Shown piece after piece: positions 1 through 7,131 of a DNA stretch of 11,713 nucleotides (the first letter of the stretch is position 1; each line of letters opens with the position of its first letter). The position numbers were made by a program, and so were the translations under genes. Source of the stretch: Verrucomicrobia bacterium UBA673 (lineage in GTDB: Bacteria > Verrucomicrobiota > Verrucomicrobiia > Limisphaerales > UBA1096); contig DBNL01000175.1 of the NCBI GenBank assembly GCA_002299785.1, positions 1-11,713 on the forward strand. The letters run 5' to 3'. The notes under the pieces were generated by a model that worked only from the letters and a program-made list of their open reading frames with translations, had not been told where the DNA came from and made no database searches.

Positions 1-749
1 GGACTCGCGGAAAAATTGATCACCACTGGTGCGCCGCGAGGAACGCCATTGTTCATGACGTCTCGAATTTCTTTTATCGTGAGCACATTATCCCACAATG
101 CAACGTCATCAATGAAGCCGTCAAAGTAATAAGATCCACCGTAGTCCGACCCGGAACCGATGTTGAGCGGAGTCCTGTCATTGGGAAATACCGCTTCATT
201 CTGCTTAACTTTAAATCTTCCATCGACGTAGAGTTTCTTCGTTTCGGTCGTACTATCGTAAGAGATGGCAATGTGCTGCCACTCGCCCACTTTGACTTTC
301 GGGCCATCGAGAGTTTGCCAGTTGCCGTTCTTGGTGCCGTTGCCACTCCAAAATGTCCAAACACCTGACGGCTCACTGTCGTAAATTAGATACCCTTGGC
401 TGTCAGGGTTCAGGTCGTGTCGGCTCGTGACTGGCGAGTTCCATGCCCCTGCTCCACCATTTGACTTGGCCCATAATGCCAGCGTGAAACTCTGTGGGTT
501 CAGCTCTGTGGAATGGGGTACAGTGATAGTCGATGACAAACCATTGAACTCCGCTGCAGTTCCGGTGTGGACGACCGCGCCCTTGGCTCCAAAGGTAACA
601 CCACCGCTGACCGCGCCGTCGTGGTTGCCGACAATGTCATTGGCATCACCATCGAGCGGCCAGTGCGAAACGAGATCCGCACGAGCCATCCCGAGGCAGA
701 AGGAGAGCACTACACAGAGTAGCATGGCTTTTTTGAACTTCATCAACAT
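1..749 (-). CDS. Secreted LamG (concanavalin-like) domain protein, 3' end outside window
   Basis: The frame is open from an ATG at 749 (alternative ATG at 743) to the window edge, giving 249 codons with no stop. Residues 1-24 form a typical signal peptide: a basic start with two lysines (MLMKFKK), a hydrophobic core (LLCVVLSFCLG) and an ARA cleavage site. The mature protein opens with DLVSHWPLDGDANDIVG, the usual first strand of LamG/laminin-G-3 domains in exported PVC proteins. Further LamG signatures are FTLALWAKS, GEWQHIAISYD and FDGFIDDVALWDNVLT, so one domain covers about residues 25-235. These domains are jelly-roll folds often used for carbohydrate or surface binding; the ligand here is unknown. 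Downstream domains, possibly a catalytic domain or a sorting module, lie beyond the edge. No clear ribosome binding site precedes the start. It is divergent from the cytochrome gene. Confidence 0.85.
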   Translation of the reverse strand, partial: MLMKFKKAMLLCVVLSFCLGMARADLVSHWPLDGDANDIVGNHDGAVSGGVTFGAKGAVVHTGTAAEFNGLSSTITVPHSTELNPQSFTLALWAKSNGGAGAWNSPVTSRHDLNPDSQGYLIYDSEPSGVWTFWSGNGTKNGNWQTLDGPKVKVGEWQHIAISYDSTTETKKLYVDGRFKVKQNEAVFPNDRTPLNIGSGSDYGGSYYFDGFIDDVALWDNVLTIKEIRDVMNNGVPRGAPVVINFSAS

Positions 750-1117
750 GTTAGAGAAGATGGAAGCATCTATTTTCAAATAAGATTTCGCACGGAGCTT
801 ATGCCAACTCTGAAACTGTCCTCCCTATTTCTCCTGCCGTAGCGCTTCACGCCGTCGCCCGTCAGCAGCAGCCGCATTGTGGCTGCAGCCCCGCTGAAAC
901 CGAGATAAAAATTGTTCAGAAACTTATTCTTAACCTACGCACATTAGTTTTGTTTCTAGGATATATGCCTAATGACGAAGAAGTTTGTCGGAAAGATTGT
1001 CTACCGCTTGGCCAAGCGCAAAGCGGCTTTTGATATATGATTGGCAACACGGCGCTGTTCAATAGCACACGACCCTATTAAATTGACTTCATCGCGTTAA
1101 GAGCTCCACATTCCCGC
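750..1117. other. Divergent intergenic region (368 bp)
   Basis: This region separates the leftward LamG gene from the rightward cytochrome gene, so both promoters probably lie here. I found no convincing -35/-10 pair for either. It is A+T-richer than its surroundings from about 900 to 1100. It holds a G+C-rich hairpin at 868-886 and a 22-codon open frame at 972-1040 (basic peptide starting MTKKFVGK) that I do not regard as a gene without further evidence. Confidence 0.6.
868..886. repeat. Short G+C-rich hairpin in divergent intergenic region
   Basis: GCAGCCGC and GTGGCTGC are complementary with one G-U wobble, giving an 8-bp stem around a 3-nt ATT loop. No T-run follows on either strand, so it does not look like an intrinsic terminator. 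It could be a protein site, an mRNA leader structure, or chance. Confidence 0.35.
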
Positions 1118-3778
1118 ATGCTCAAGTTCGCGTTGTCCTTGTTCATTGCTAGTTTGCTGACGTTCTCCACCGCTTACCCCCAACTGCCCGACCGGGTAGC
1201 ATTCGGTAAAAAGAAGCGGGCTTTGGAGCAGGTTCCACTGTCTGCGTTCCAACTGGATCCAGAGCTTGGTAAGGATCTCAAAATGGAGGTGTGGGCCGAG
1301 TCTCCAATGCTCTTTTCCCCGGTAGCCATGGATGTCGGTCCGCAGGGTCGCATCTGGTTGACCGAAGGAATCGACTACAACCAGCGAAGACGAGTGGCCA
1401 ACGGACAGTCCATCATGGTGCTGGCGGATTCCGATGGCAATGGCAAGGCGGACAAGTCGCATGTTTTTGTGTCCGAGACGAATGCTCGTCACGCGCCTCT
1501 TGGGTTGGCGGTGTTCGACAATCAAATCGTTCTCTCTGCCACACCGGATCTCATCGTCTACACCGACGTCGATCGAGACGCCAGGTTCGACCCCAAGATA
1601 GACAAGAGAAAAGTTCTACTAACCGGTTTTCAAAACAAAGGGCACGACCACACCCTACACGCAGCGGTGGGCAGCCCGAGCGGTCAGTGGTACTTCAGCT
1701 TTGGCAACTGCGGGGCGAACATTTTAACGCCGGATGGGCACCACTTTATTGCCGGGTGCTACTACGGGCACAGCGAGGCAATCGGCAAACAGAGCTCAGA
1801 TGGACACGTTTGGGTAGGCGGAGTGGCCATGCGAATGAATCCGGATGGCACCGGCCTAGCCCCCATCGGCCACAATATGCGTAATACCCACGACATGGCG
1901 GTGAGTTCATTCGGCGACGTATTTCACAGCGACAATGACGATCCCTCCCACTGCCGATCCACCTGGCTGATGGAATACGGCAACATGGGATACGCCGACC
2001 TCCGCGACGGCAGTCGTTCATGGGAGGAAGTCGCTAAGACTTGGGAGGAGCCGGGCGGACATGACAAAAACACGCGCTACTCAATTTCACACTGGCGACA
2101 AAACTACCCAGGCGCACTCCCGCCAGGCACCATTTACGGGGCAGGGTCCCCGATCGGCCAAACCTTCTACGAGGGGGACAGCTTGGGTGAATCCCTGAGG
2201 GGCACTTTTCTGAGCTGCGACATGGTGCGCAAAGAATTGATGGCCTACCGTCCAAGGCCCAAGGACGCTCAAATCGAGATGGGCAAACCATCGGCCTTGG
2301 TCGGCCTCAAGGCGAATGAACAAAAGCAACACTTTCTGCCAACAGACATCGTGGTGGGAACCGACGGAGCACTCTACCTGAGCGACTTTTATAACGACAC
2401 CAGCCGCCGAAACAACCAACTATCCGGCACGATTTACCGGATCACTAACAAGGGCCGTGGCAATCCACAGTCGCCAAAAATAGATTATGAGAGCGATGCC
2501 GGCTTGGTGGCCGCCTTGGAAAGCCCAGCCCGCAACGTGCGGACCGCTGCAGTGAATAAGCTGGTGGCACGCGGGAATGCTGTTTTTCCGCCGCTGCAGC
2601 AGTTGTTCGAATCAGCCGAAAACCCGTACGTTCAAGTACGCCCGATCTGGGTGATGGCGCAGCTCGGACCTAAGGGCCAAGGCTACGTCCGCAACCTGCT
2701 CAACTCGCGGAATCCCCAGCACCGCTTGGTCGCCTACCGAGCGCTGCGTTTCGCACAGCCAGCGGGACTTATCCCTATGGCCAACAAGATGGCCGGCGAC
2801 AGGGATCCCTCCGTACGCCGCGAAGTGGCCCTTTCCCTGCGTGACGTACCCTATGCCAAGACCAAGCGAGCCCTCGCCCAAGTAATCGACGGCTATGACG
2901 GTAAAAACCGCTGGTATTTGGAAGCCATCGGCGCTGCGTCGGTGGGGAACGAAGATCGTGTTTACGACGAACTGGTTCGTCCCAACCACGCCAAGACATC
3001 ACCTGCAGAATGGGGCGACTCAGTAAAAAATCTGGCTTGGCGCCTGCACACGCCACAAGCCATCGAGGATCTGCACGCAACAATCAAGGCCCAGAAACCG
3101 ACCATTGAGGATTTTCGTCGATGGGTCATGGGCTATGCCGGCTACCGTAACAACACCGAACGAATACAGTACAAGGCACAACTCGAGTCATTGGCGAGGG
3201 AACCGGGATTTGAAGACGAGAAATATCAGGTGACCATTGAGGAGGTCGCCCGCAAGGACCTCTCTAATTTACAAGGCGAAGACCTCACCGAAAGTTTCAT
3301 CATGCCCACACAGTTTGGCCCTGACTCGGTGTTGTCGGACGTAAAAACCATCGCAGCCATGAAAGGCAACGCAGCCAACGGCAAGACTGCAGCTGCTCGT
3401 TGTACTATCTGCCACAAGATCGGCGCGGCGGGGGTATCCTTCGGACCGCAATTAACCAACTGGGGGCAGGCTCGTAGCATTGAAGAAATCGTCAAAGAAA
3501 TTATGGAGCCCAACGCGAAGCTGGCCCACGGGTTCGACAAGCCGGTGCGCCTGCGAAAAGGCACCAATATTGCGGAGGGAATGCTCTCCAACTTCAGCTG
3601 GCATGCGGGGTCATTGAAGATCAAGCTGTTCGGCGGCGAGGTGAAAAAAATACTGTTTCGGCGCAAAGGCGTAAAGATTGAAGAACTGAAAAACCATTCG
3701 TGGATGCCGACACCATCACGCATGGGCTTGTCGAACCAAGACGTCCGCGACATCGCGGAATATTTGAAAAAGCTCTAG
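1118..3778 (+). CDS. Exported PVC-type heme-binding dehydrogenase (propeller, HEAT repeats, cytochrome c)
   Basis: This 886-aa protein has the three-part architecture of the large PVC-type membrane-bound dehydrogenase/heme-binding family. A signal peptide (about residues 1-20, MLKFALSLFIASLLTFSTAY) is followed by a beta-propeller dehydrogenase-like domain (about 50-450) containing GHDHTLHA at 175-182 and YLSDFYNDTSRR. HEAT-like alpha-helical repeats span about 458-640. A C-terminal cytochrome c domain has the heme site CTICH at 762-766; candidate distal ligands are M863 or M869, just before the final helix. It should act outside the cytoplasmic membrane and pass electrons to a respiratory chain. 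Its substrate is unknown; relatives are numerous in planctomycetes and verrucomicrobia and often lie near polysaccharide genes. The neighbouring sugar-acid cluster makes a sugar or alcohol substrate plausible, but this is inference. There is no strong ribosome binding site. The start is chosen because the signal peptide begins there. Confidence 0.9.
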   Translation: MLKFALSLFIASLLTFSTAYPQLPDRVAFGKKKRALEQVPLSAFQLDPELGKDLKMEVWAESPMLFSPVAMDVGPQGRIWLTEGIDYNQRRRVANGQSIMVLADSDGNGKADKSHVFVSETNARHAPLGLAVFDNQIVLSATPDLIVYTDVDRDARFDPKIDKRKVLLTGFQNKGHDHTLHAAVGSPSGQWYFSFGNCGANILTPDGHHFIAGCYYGHSEAIGKQSSDGHVWVGGVAMRMNPDGTGLAPIGHNMRNTHDMAVSSFGDVFHSDNDDPSHCRSTWLMEYGNMGYADLRDGSRSWEEVAKTWEEPGGHDKNTRYSISHWRQNYPGALPPGTIYGAGSPIGQTFYEGDSLGESLRGTFLSCDMVRKELMAYRPRPKDAQIEMGKPSALVGLKANEQKQHFLPTDIVVGTDGALYLSDFYNDTSRRNNQLSGTIYRITNKGRGNPQSPKIDYESDAGLVAALESPARNVRTAAVNKLVARGNAVFPPLQQLFESAENPYVQVRPIWVMAQLGPKGQGYVRNLLNSRNPQHRLVAYRALRFAQPAGLIPMANKMAGDRDPSVRREVALSLRDVPYAKTKRALAQVIDGYDGKNRWYLEAIGAASVGNEDRVYDELVRPNHAKTSPAEWGDSVKNLAWRLHTPQAIEDLHATIKAQKPTIEDFRRWVMGYAGYRNNTERIQYKAQLESLAREPGFEDEKYQVTIEEVARKDLSNLQGEDLTESFIMPTQFGPDSVLSDVKTIAAMKGNAANGKTAAARCTICHKIGAAGVSFGPQLTNWGQARSIEEIVKEIMEPNAKLAHGFDKPVRLRKGTNIAEGMLSNFSWHAGSLKIKLFGGEVKKILFRRKGVKIEELKNHSWMPTPSRMGLSNQDVRDIAEYLKKL

Positions 3779-3840
3779 GTGACTTATATCTCGGAAATTT
3801 CACACATAGACGCTGAGGTGTTTCGCAATTAGATTAGCCC

Positions 3841-3870
3841 GCCACTTGACCGAGTGTGAGGTGGCTTTTT
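3841..3870 (+). terminator. Probable intrinsic terminator after the cytochrome gene
   Basis: GCCAC at 3841-3845 pairs with GTGGC at 3861-3865, extendable by a T-G and a T-A pair, and is followed directly by TTTTT. It lies 62 nt after the cytochrome stop codon and just before the small gene at 3876. It should separate the cytochrome transcript from the downstream cluster. It also means that the small gene needs its own promoter or read-through. Confidence 0.5.
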
Positions 3871-3875
3871 GTATC

Positions 3876-4076
3876 ATGGCATCTGAGAAAGTATTGCAAA
3901 GAATGGAGCGCTGGTTGGCCAAGGCCGACTCGCATCCCTTGGCCAAGCGCGAGACCGACTTGACCCTACTGTTGGCGCAAAACGGCGAAGCTTGGAAGAA
4001 GTACGGTCAATTTTACGAGGGCTGGACGCTCGAGGAGGTGGCCGAGTTGCTCGAGGCGGTGCGGGCGGCGTCTTAA
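3876..4076 (+). CDS. Small hypothetical protein (66 aa), first gene of the sugar-acid cluster
   Basis: I do not recognise this family. The 66-aa product is soluble, charged and likely helical, with no signal peptide or membrane segment. It has aromatic residues W13, W40, Y43, F47, Y48 and W50, and a C-terminal amphipathic helix with LEEVAELLEA. ATG 3876 is preferred over a TTG at 3846, which lies inside the terminator stem; ATG 3903 is also possible. The stop is 21 nt before the lactonase gene, so the two are probably co-transcribed. Evidence that it is a real gene comes from the second, stop-containing copy at 9119-9268: 38 aligned residues without a gap and 21 identities, which implies protein-level conservation. 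A regulatory or adaptor role is only a guess. Confidence 0.65.
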   Translation: MASEKVLQRMERWLAKADSHPLAKRETDLTLLLAQNGEAWKKYGQFYEGWTLEEVAELLEAVRAAS

Positions 4077-4088
4077 CATGATTGAACC

Positions 4089-4094
4089 AGGAGA
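4089..4094 (+). promoter_or_regulatory. Shine-Dalgarno sequence of the lactonase gene
   Basis: AGGAGA lies 3 nt before the ATG at 4098. It is the only strong ribosome binding site seen before any gene in this window, and it decides the start at 4098 over the ATG at 4078. That ATG opens a 7-codon frame (MIEPGET) whose stop overlaps the lactonase start as ATGA. Confidence 0.7.
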
Positions 4095-4097
4095 AAC

Positions 4098-4934
4098 ATG
4101 ATTGATGCCCATCAACATTTCTGGCAACTGAGCCAGCCGTTTGATTACGCGTGGCTGGATAGCCCTGATCTCGAGGCCATTCGGCGCGATTATTTGCCGA
4201 ACGACCTCAAGCCGCATCTCGACGCCACGGGTGTGCGCCAAAGTATCTTTGTGCAGACACAGCACAATATCGAGGAGACCCGCTGGGTGCTGGGCATGGC
4301 TGAAGAAATCGATTGGCTTGTGGGCGTGGTCGGTTGGGTGGATCTCGCGAGCGAGTCATGCGAGGAGCAGTTGCTGGAGTTTAAAGATCATCCGAAGTTC
4401 GTTGGTGTCCGCCATGTGACGCATGATGAACCGGACGACGATTTTATTGTCCGGCCCGGGGTGTTGCGTGGCCTGAAGGTGCTGGAGAAGCATGGTGTGC
4501 CGTTCGATTTGCTCTTTCATGTGCGACACCTCAAACACGCGGATCAGCTCGCACGCGAACTACCCAGCCTTCCGATGGTCATTGATCATCTGGCCAAGCC
4601 CAGGATCAGGGATCGGTCGGTTGACGACTGGCTGCCGCAACTCAAGGCTGCGGCGCAGCACGAGAATATCTTTTGCAAACTCTCAGGGATGATCACCGAG
4701 GCTGATTGGGGGAACTGGAAGCCCGCCGATTTGAAGCCGTACGTGGATGCCGCGCTGGAGCATTTCGGGCCAGACCGCTGCATGTATGGGTCCGACTGGC
4801 CTGTTTGCGAATTGGCGGGGAGCTACGAGCAGGTGCATGGAGCATTGAGGGAAGTGTTGGGTTCCCTGAGCAGTGACGAGGCCTCTGAAATCTTTGAAGG
4901 CACTGCCCGCCGGTTTTATCGAATCGCCAGGTGA
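4098..4934 (+). CDS. COG3618 amidohydrolase, probable L-galactono/L-fucono-lactonase
   Basis: This 278-aa cytoplasmic TIM-barrel hydrolase belongs to the amidohydrolase_2/COG3618 family, which includes L-fucono-1,5-lactonase and L-rhamnono-lactonase and opens sugar lactones to aldonic acids. It is full length. The opening DAHQHFW gives the H5-x-H7 metal-type motif. GVRH (103-106), FDLLFHVRH (136-144), DHLAKP (163-168), KLSGM (194-198) and YGSDWPV (230-236, with D233 as the expected catalytic aspartate) follow in family order. Because the cluster also encodes an L-galactose dehydrogenase-type reductase and an L-galactonate dehydrogenase-like enzyme, I infer L-galactonolactone as substrate. L-fuconolactone has nearly the same stereochemistry and cannot be excluded. 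A gap of 140 bp containing a candidate promoter separates it from uxaE. Confidence 0.88.
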   Translation: MIDAHQHFWQLSQPFDYAWLDSPDLEAIRRDYLPNDLKPHLDATGVRQSIFVQTQHNIEETRWVLGMAEEIDWLVGVVGWVDLASESCEEQLLEFKDHPKFVGVRHVTHDEPDDDFIVRPGVLRGLKVLEKHGVPFDLLFHVRHLKHADQLARELPSLPMVIDHLAKPRIRDRSVDDWLPQLKAAAQHENIFCKLSGMITEADWGNWKPADLKPYVDAALEHFGPDRCMYGSDWPVCELAGSYEQVHGALREVLGSLSSDEASEIFEGTARRFYRIAR

Positions 4935-5027
4935 ACGAATGCCAACCGCAATCGAAGCGGCTTCCAGCTTAAACGCTGAATGCTGTTAGTCACTCGAACG
5001 GCAATGTATGTTACGCGCCCGCCGGGG

Positions 5028-5055
5028 GAATGGGTGCGTCAAAATACGCCCATTC
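5028..5055. promoter_or_regulatory. Candidate operator upstream of uxaE
   Basis: GAATGGG at 5028-5034 and CCCATTC at 5049-5055 form a perfect 7-bp inverted repeat. The inner triplets CGT (5037-5039) and ACG (5046-5048) extend the symmetry after a 2-nt offset. It ends 7 nt before a TATAAT hexamer and covers the -35 region, the position expected of a repressor site. As RNA it could also fold into a hairpin. No regulator gene is in the window. Confidence 0.45.
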
Positions 5056-5074
5056 CGGGCACTATAATTTAAAC
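5040..5074 (+). promoter_or_regulatory. Candidate internal promoter of uxaE (near-leaderless)
   Basis: A perfect TATAAT lies at 5063-5068, only 6 nt before the ATG at 5075. A start site at the usual 6-8 nt downstream of the hexamer would fall on or next to the ATG, so the mRNA would be leaderless. This fits with the lack of a Shine-Dalgarno sequence. The -35 hexamer at 17-bp spacing (CAAAAT, 5040-5045) is poor, which suggests activator dependence or a chance -10 match. Confidence 0.45.
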
Positions 5075-6316
5075 ATGACACTAGAAAAATACACCGTGGG
5101 CGTGGGCGACCGATTTGCGCACCAGGCTGAGGCGCAGTTGCAGGCGTGTGTGCAACTGGCCGCGGACGGCATCGAAGTGGTGCCGGTCTGGAACAAGTCC
5201 AACCGCGAGCACAGCTTCATCGGCTCAGAACCTCAGAGCGTTTATGACGCCGCCAAGGCGGCGGTGGAGGCGCTGGGCTGGGAGCAGGGTTGGCACGTGG
5301 ATGCCGACCACATCAACATGGACACGGTCGACAAGTATCTCGACTGCTCGGATTTCTTCACCATCGACGTGGCGGATTATATAGGGCAACCGCCCGAGGG
5401 CGACGCGGTTGCGGTATTCGTGAGGAAACATCCGGAGTTGGTCGGCAGCGTGAGCATCGAGGGCATCGACACGCCGCTGGAGATCACGCGTGAGTACGTC
5501 GAGACCGTCGCCAGCAAATACCTGCGCGCGGTAGCCGAGGCCGGCACGATTTACCGGCACATCGAATCGCGCAAGAGTGACTTCATTGCCGAGGTGTCCA
5601 TGGACGAAACCGACGTGCCGCAGACACCGCCGGAGCTTCTTATCATTCTCGCGGCATTGGCTGATGAAGGCGTGAAATTGCAGACCATCGCTCCGAAGTT
5701 CACCGGGCGATTCAACAAGGGCGTGGATTACGTGGGCGACCTGGAGCAATTCGAGAGGGAATTCAACGACGACCTCGCTGTGATCGCCCATGCGATTGCC
5801 CAATACGGCCTGCCGGATAACCTGAAGCTCAGTGTGCACAGCGGCAGCGACAAGTTTTCTATCTACCCGATCATCGGCAACGCCCTTCGCCGCACCGGCG
5901 CGGGCGTACACGTGAAGACCGCCGGCACGACGTGGCTGGAGGAATTGATCGGCCTCGCCGAGGCCGGTGGCGACGGGCTGGCACTGGCCAAGGAGATTTA
6001 CGCCAAGGCGCTGGAGAACGTGGATGCGTTGTGCGGGCCGTACGCCTCGGTGATTGACATCAATCCCGCGCAACTTCCCACGCCCGAGGCAGTGGCCGAC
6101 TGGAGCGGCGACCAATACGCCAACGCACTGCGCCACGTGCAGGAGCACCCGGAGTTCAACCAGCACTTCCGCCAGTTGCTGCACATCGCTTTCAAGCTCG
6201 CGGCCAAGGAGGGCGCGCGCTATACTGATCTGTTGAAGGTCAACGCCGAGGTGGTCGGAAAGAACGTCACCGAGAACCTGTACGACCGTCACTTCAAACG
6301 CCTCTTCGTCGCATGA
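5075..6316 (+). CDS. uxaE: UxaE-family D-tagaturonate/D-fructuronate C4-epimerase
   Basis: The 413-aa product matches the UxaE family, which interconverts D-tagaturonate and D-fructuronate by C4 epimerisation. Motifs I remember from the Thermotoga maritima enzyme recur in order: G-x-GDR at 9-13, DADH at 76-79, FFTIDVADYIG at 94-104, EVSMDET at 173-179, KGVDYVGDLEQFERE at 215-229, SVHSGSDKFSIYP at 253-265 and HVKTAGTTWLE at 279-289. H79 and H255 are candidate metal or catalytic residues. The start is placed at 5075 because the upstream ATG at 5030 adds 15 unrelated residues inside an inverted repeat. The protein lacks roughly 85 N-terminal residues that I recall in the Thermotoga protein. Its stop overlaps the next start as ATGA. 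Here it would move D-tagaturonate made from L-galactonate into the fructuronate branch. Confidence 0.88.
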   Translation: MTLEKYTVGVGDRFAHQAEAQLQACVQLAADGIEVVPVWNKSNREHSFIGSEPQSVYDAAKAAVEALGWEQGWHVDADHINMDTVDKYLDCSDFFTIDVADYIGQPPEGDAVAVFVRKHPELVGSVSIEGIDTPLEITREYVETVASKYLRAVAEAGTIYRHIESRKSDFIAEVSMDETDVPQTPPELLIILAALADEGVKLQTIAPKFTGRFNKGVDYVGDLEQFEREFNDDLAVIAHAIAQYGLPDNLKLSVHSGSDKFSIYPIIGNALRRTGAGVHVKTAGTTWLEELIGLAEAGGDGLALAKEIYAKALENVDALCGPYASVIDINPAQLPTPEAVADWSGDQYANALRHVQEHPEFNQHFRQLLHIAFKLAAKEGARYTDLLKVNAEVVGKNVTENLYDRHFKRLFVA

Positions 6317-7131
6317 GCATCCAATCCGCTGTCACTATTTCGTTGGTCAAGGAGGCCGAGGGCGGCCCCTTCGTTTTTTGGCACGACCTTGCTGCGGCCT
6401 GTGCCAAAGCCGCCGAGTTGGGCTACGACGCCGTGGAGGTGTTTGCACCCAACGCCGATGCCATTCCCGTGGATGAACTGCGCCAGCTCACCCAGCAGCA
6501 TAGTCTCAAGGTGGCGGCAGTGGGTACGGGCGGGGGTTGGGTGATTCACAAATGGCATCTTTGCCAGCCGGACGCCGGTTCGAGGGACAACGCCAAGAAT
6601 TTCATCCGATCCATCATCGATGCTGGCGCGCAGCTCGGCGCGCCCGCGATCATTGGCTCCATGCAGGGCCGGTTCGAGGGTGCAGTGAGCAGGGAACAGG
6701 CGCTGGAGTATCTGCGTGCGGCCCTGAATGAACTCGGCGAACACGCCAAGGCCGCCGGGGTGCCGTTAATTTACGAGCCGCTCAACCGTTATGAGAGCAA
6801 CCTGCTCAACCGCGCCGAGGACACTGTGGCTTTCCTGGACACACTGGACACGAACAACGTGGTAATCCTCGCCGATCTGTTCCACATGAACATCGAGGAA
6901 GCCAACATCGCCGACGCGCTACGCACCTACGGCAAACACATTGGACACTTGCATTTTGTCGACAGCAACCGGCGTCCTGCCGGCTGTGGCCACATGGATT
7001 ACACAGCCATTGCCTCGGCGTTGAAGGAAATTAGCTACGATAGGTATGCCTCCGCTGAAGCGTTTCCGTGGCCGGACTCCGATTCCGCTGCCAAGGCAAC
7101 GATCGATGCCTTTAATCAATACCTCGCATAA
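6313..7131 (+). CDS. Ketose 3-epimerase-like sugar isomerase (xylose isomerase-like TIM barrel)
   Basis: This 272-aa protein belongs to the xylose isomerase-like TIM-barrel superfamily, with D-tagatose 3-epimerase, hydroxypyruvate isomerase and L-ribulose-phosphate epimerase as relatives. The metal-site residues are E155 (in YEPLNRYE), D188 (ADLFH), H214 (HLHFVDSNRR) and E249 (SAEAF). Together with E161, H191 and R220 they sit exactly 3 positions after the Pseudomonas cichorii D-tagatose 3-epimerase residues as I recall them (E152, E158, D185, H188, H211, R217, E246). This favours C3 epimerisation or aldose-ketose isomerisation of an unphosphorylated sugar, using a divalent metal. Its start overlaps the uxaE stop (ATGA), so the two are probably translationally coupled. 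Its substrate and place in the pathway are unknown; a keto-uronate, a keto form of L-galactose, or an unrelated co-occurring sugar are options. Confidence 0.8.
   Translation: MSIQSAVTISLVKEAEGGPFVFWHDLAAACAKAAELGYDAVEVFAPNADAIPVDELRQLTQQHSLKVAAVGTGGGWVIHKWHLCQPDAGSRDNAKNFIRSIIDAGAQLGAPAIIGSMQGRFEGAVSREQALEYLRAALNELGEHAKAAGVPLIYEPLNRYESNLLNRAEDTVAFLDTLDTNNVVILADLFHMNIEEANIADALRTYGKHIGHLHFVDSNRRPAGCGHMDYTAIASALKEISYDRYASAEAFPWPDSDSAAKATIDAFNQYLA

Noticed and set aside
427..783. 118-codon open frame on the plus strand
   Set aside because: It is antisense to the LamG gene, which has a signal peptide and clear domain motifs.
972..1040. 22-codon open frame encoding a basic peptide (MTKKFVGK...LAKRKAAFDI)
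   Set aside because: It shares 13 bases and the residues LAKR with the small gene at 3876 in the same frame, but no similarity continues on either side. The shared bases contain the palindrome TTGGCCAA, so chance is likely.
3846..3875. TTG start adding 10 residues to the small gene
   Set aside because: These codons lie inside the terminator stem and U-tract, and ATG 3876 is a better start.
5030..5074. Upstream ATG extending UxaE by 15 residues
   Set aside because: The stretch lies across the inverted repeat and the TATAAT, and the family similarity starts only after residue 5 of the shorter form.
5225..6292. 355-codon open frame on the minus strand
   Set aside because: It lies wholly opposite uxaE, whose family motifs are unambiguous. 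Long antisense frames are expected in G+C-rich genes, and the translation shows no recognisable motif.
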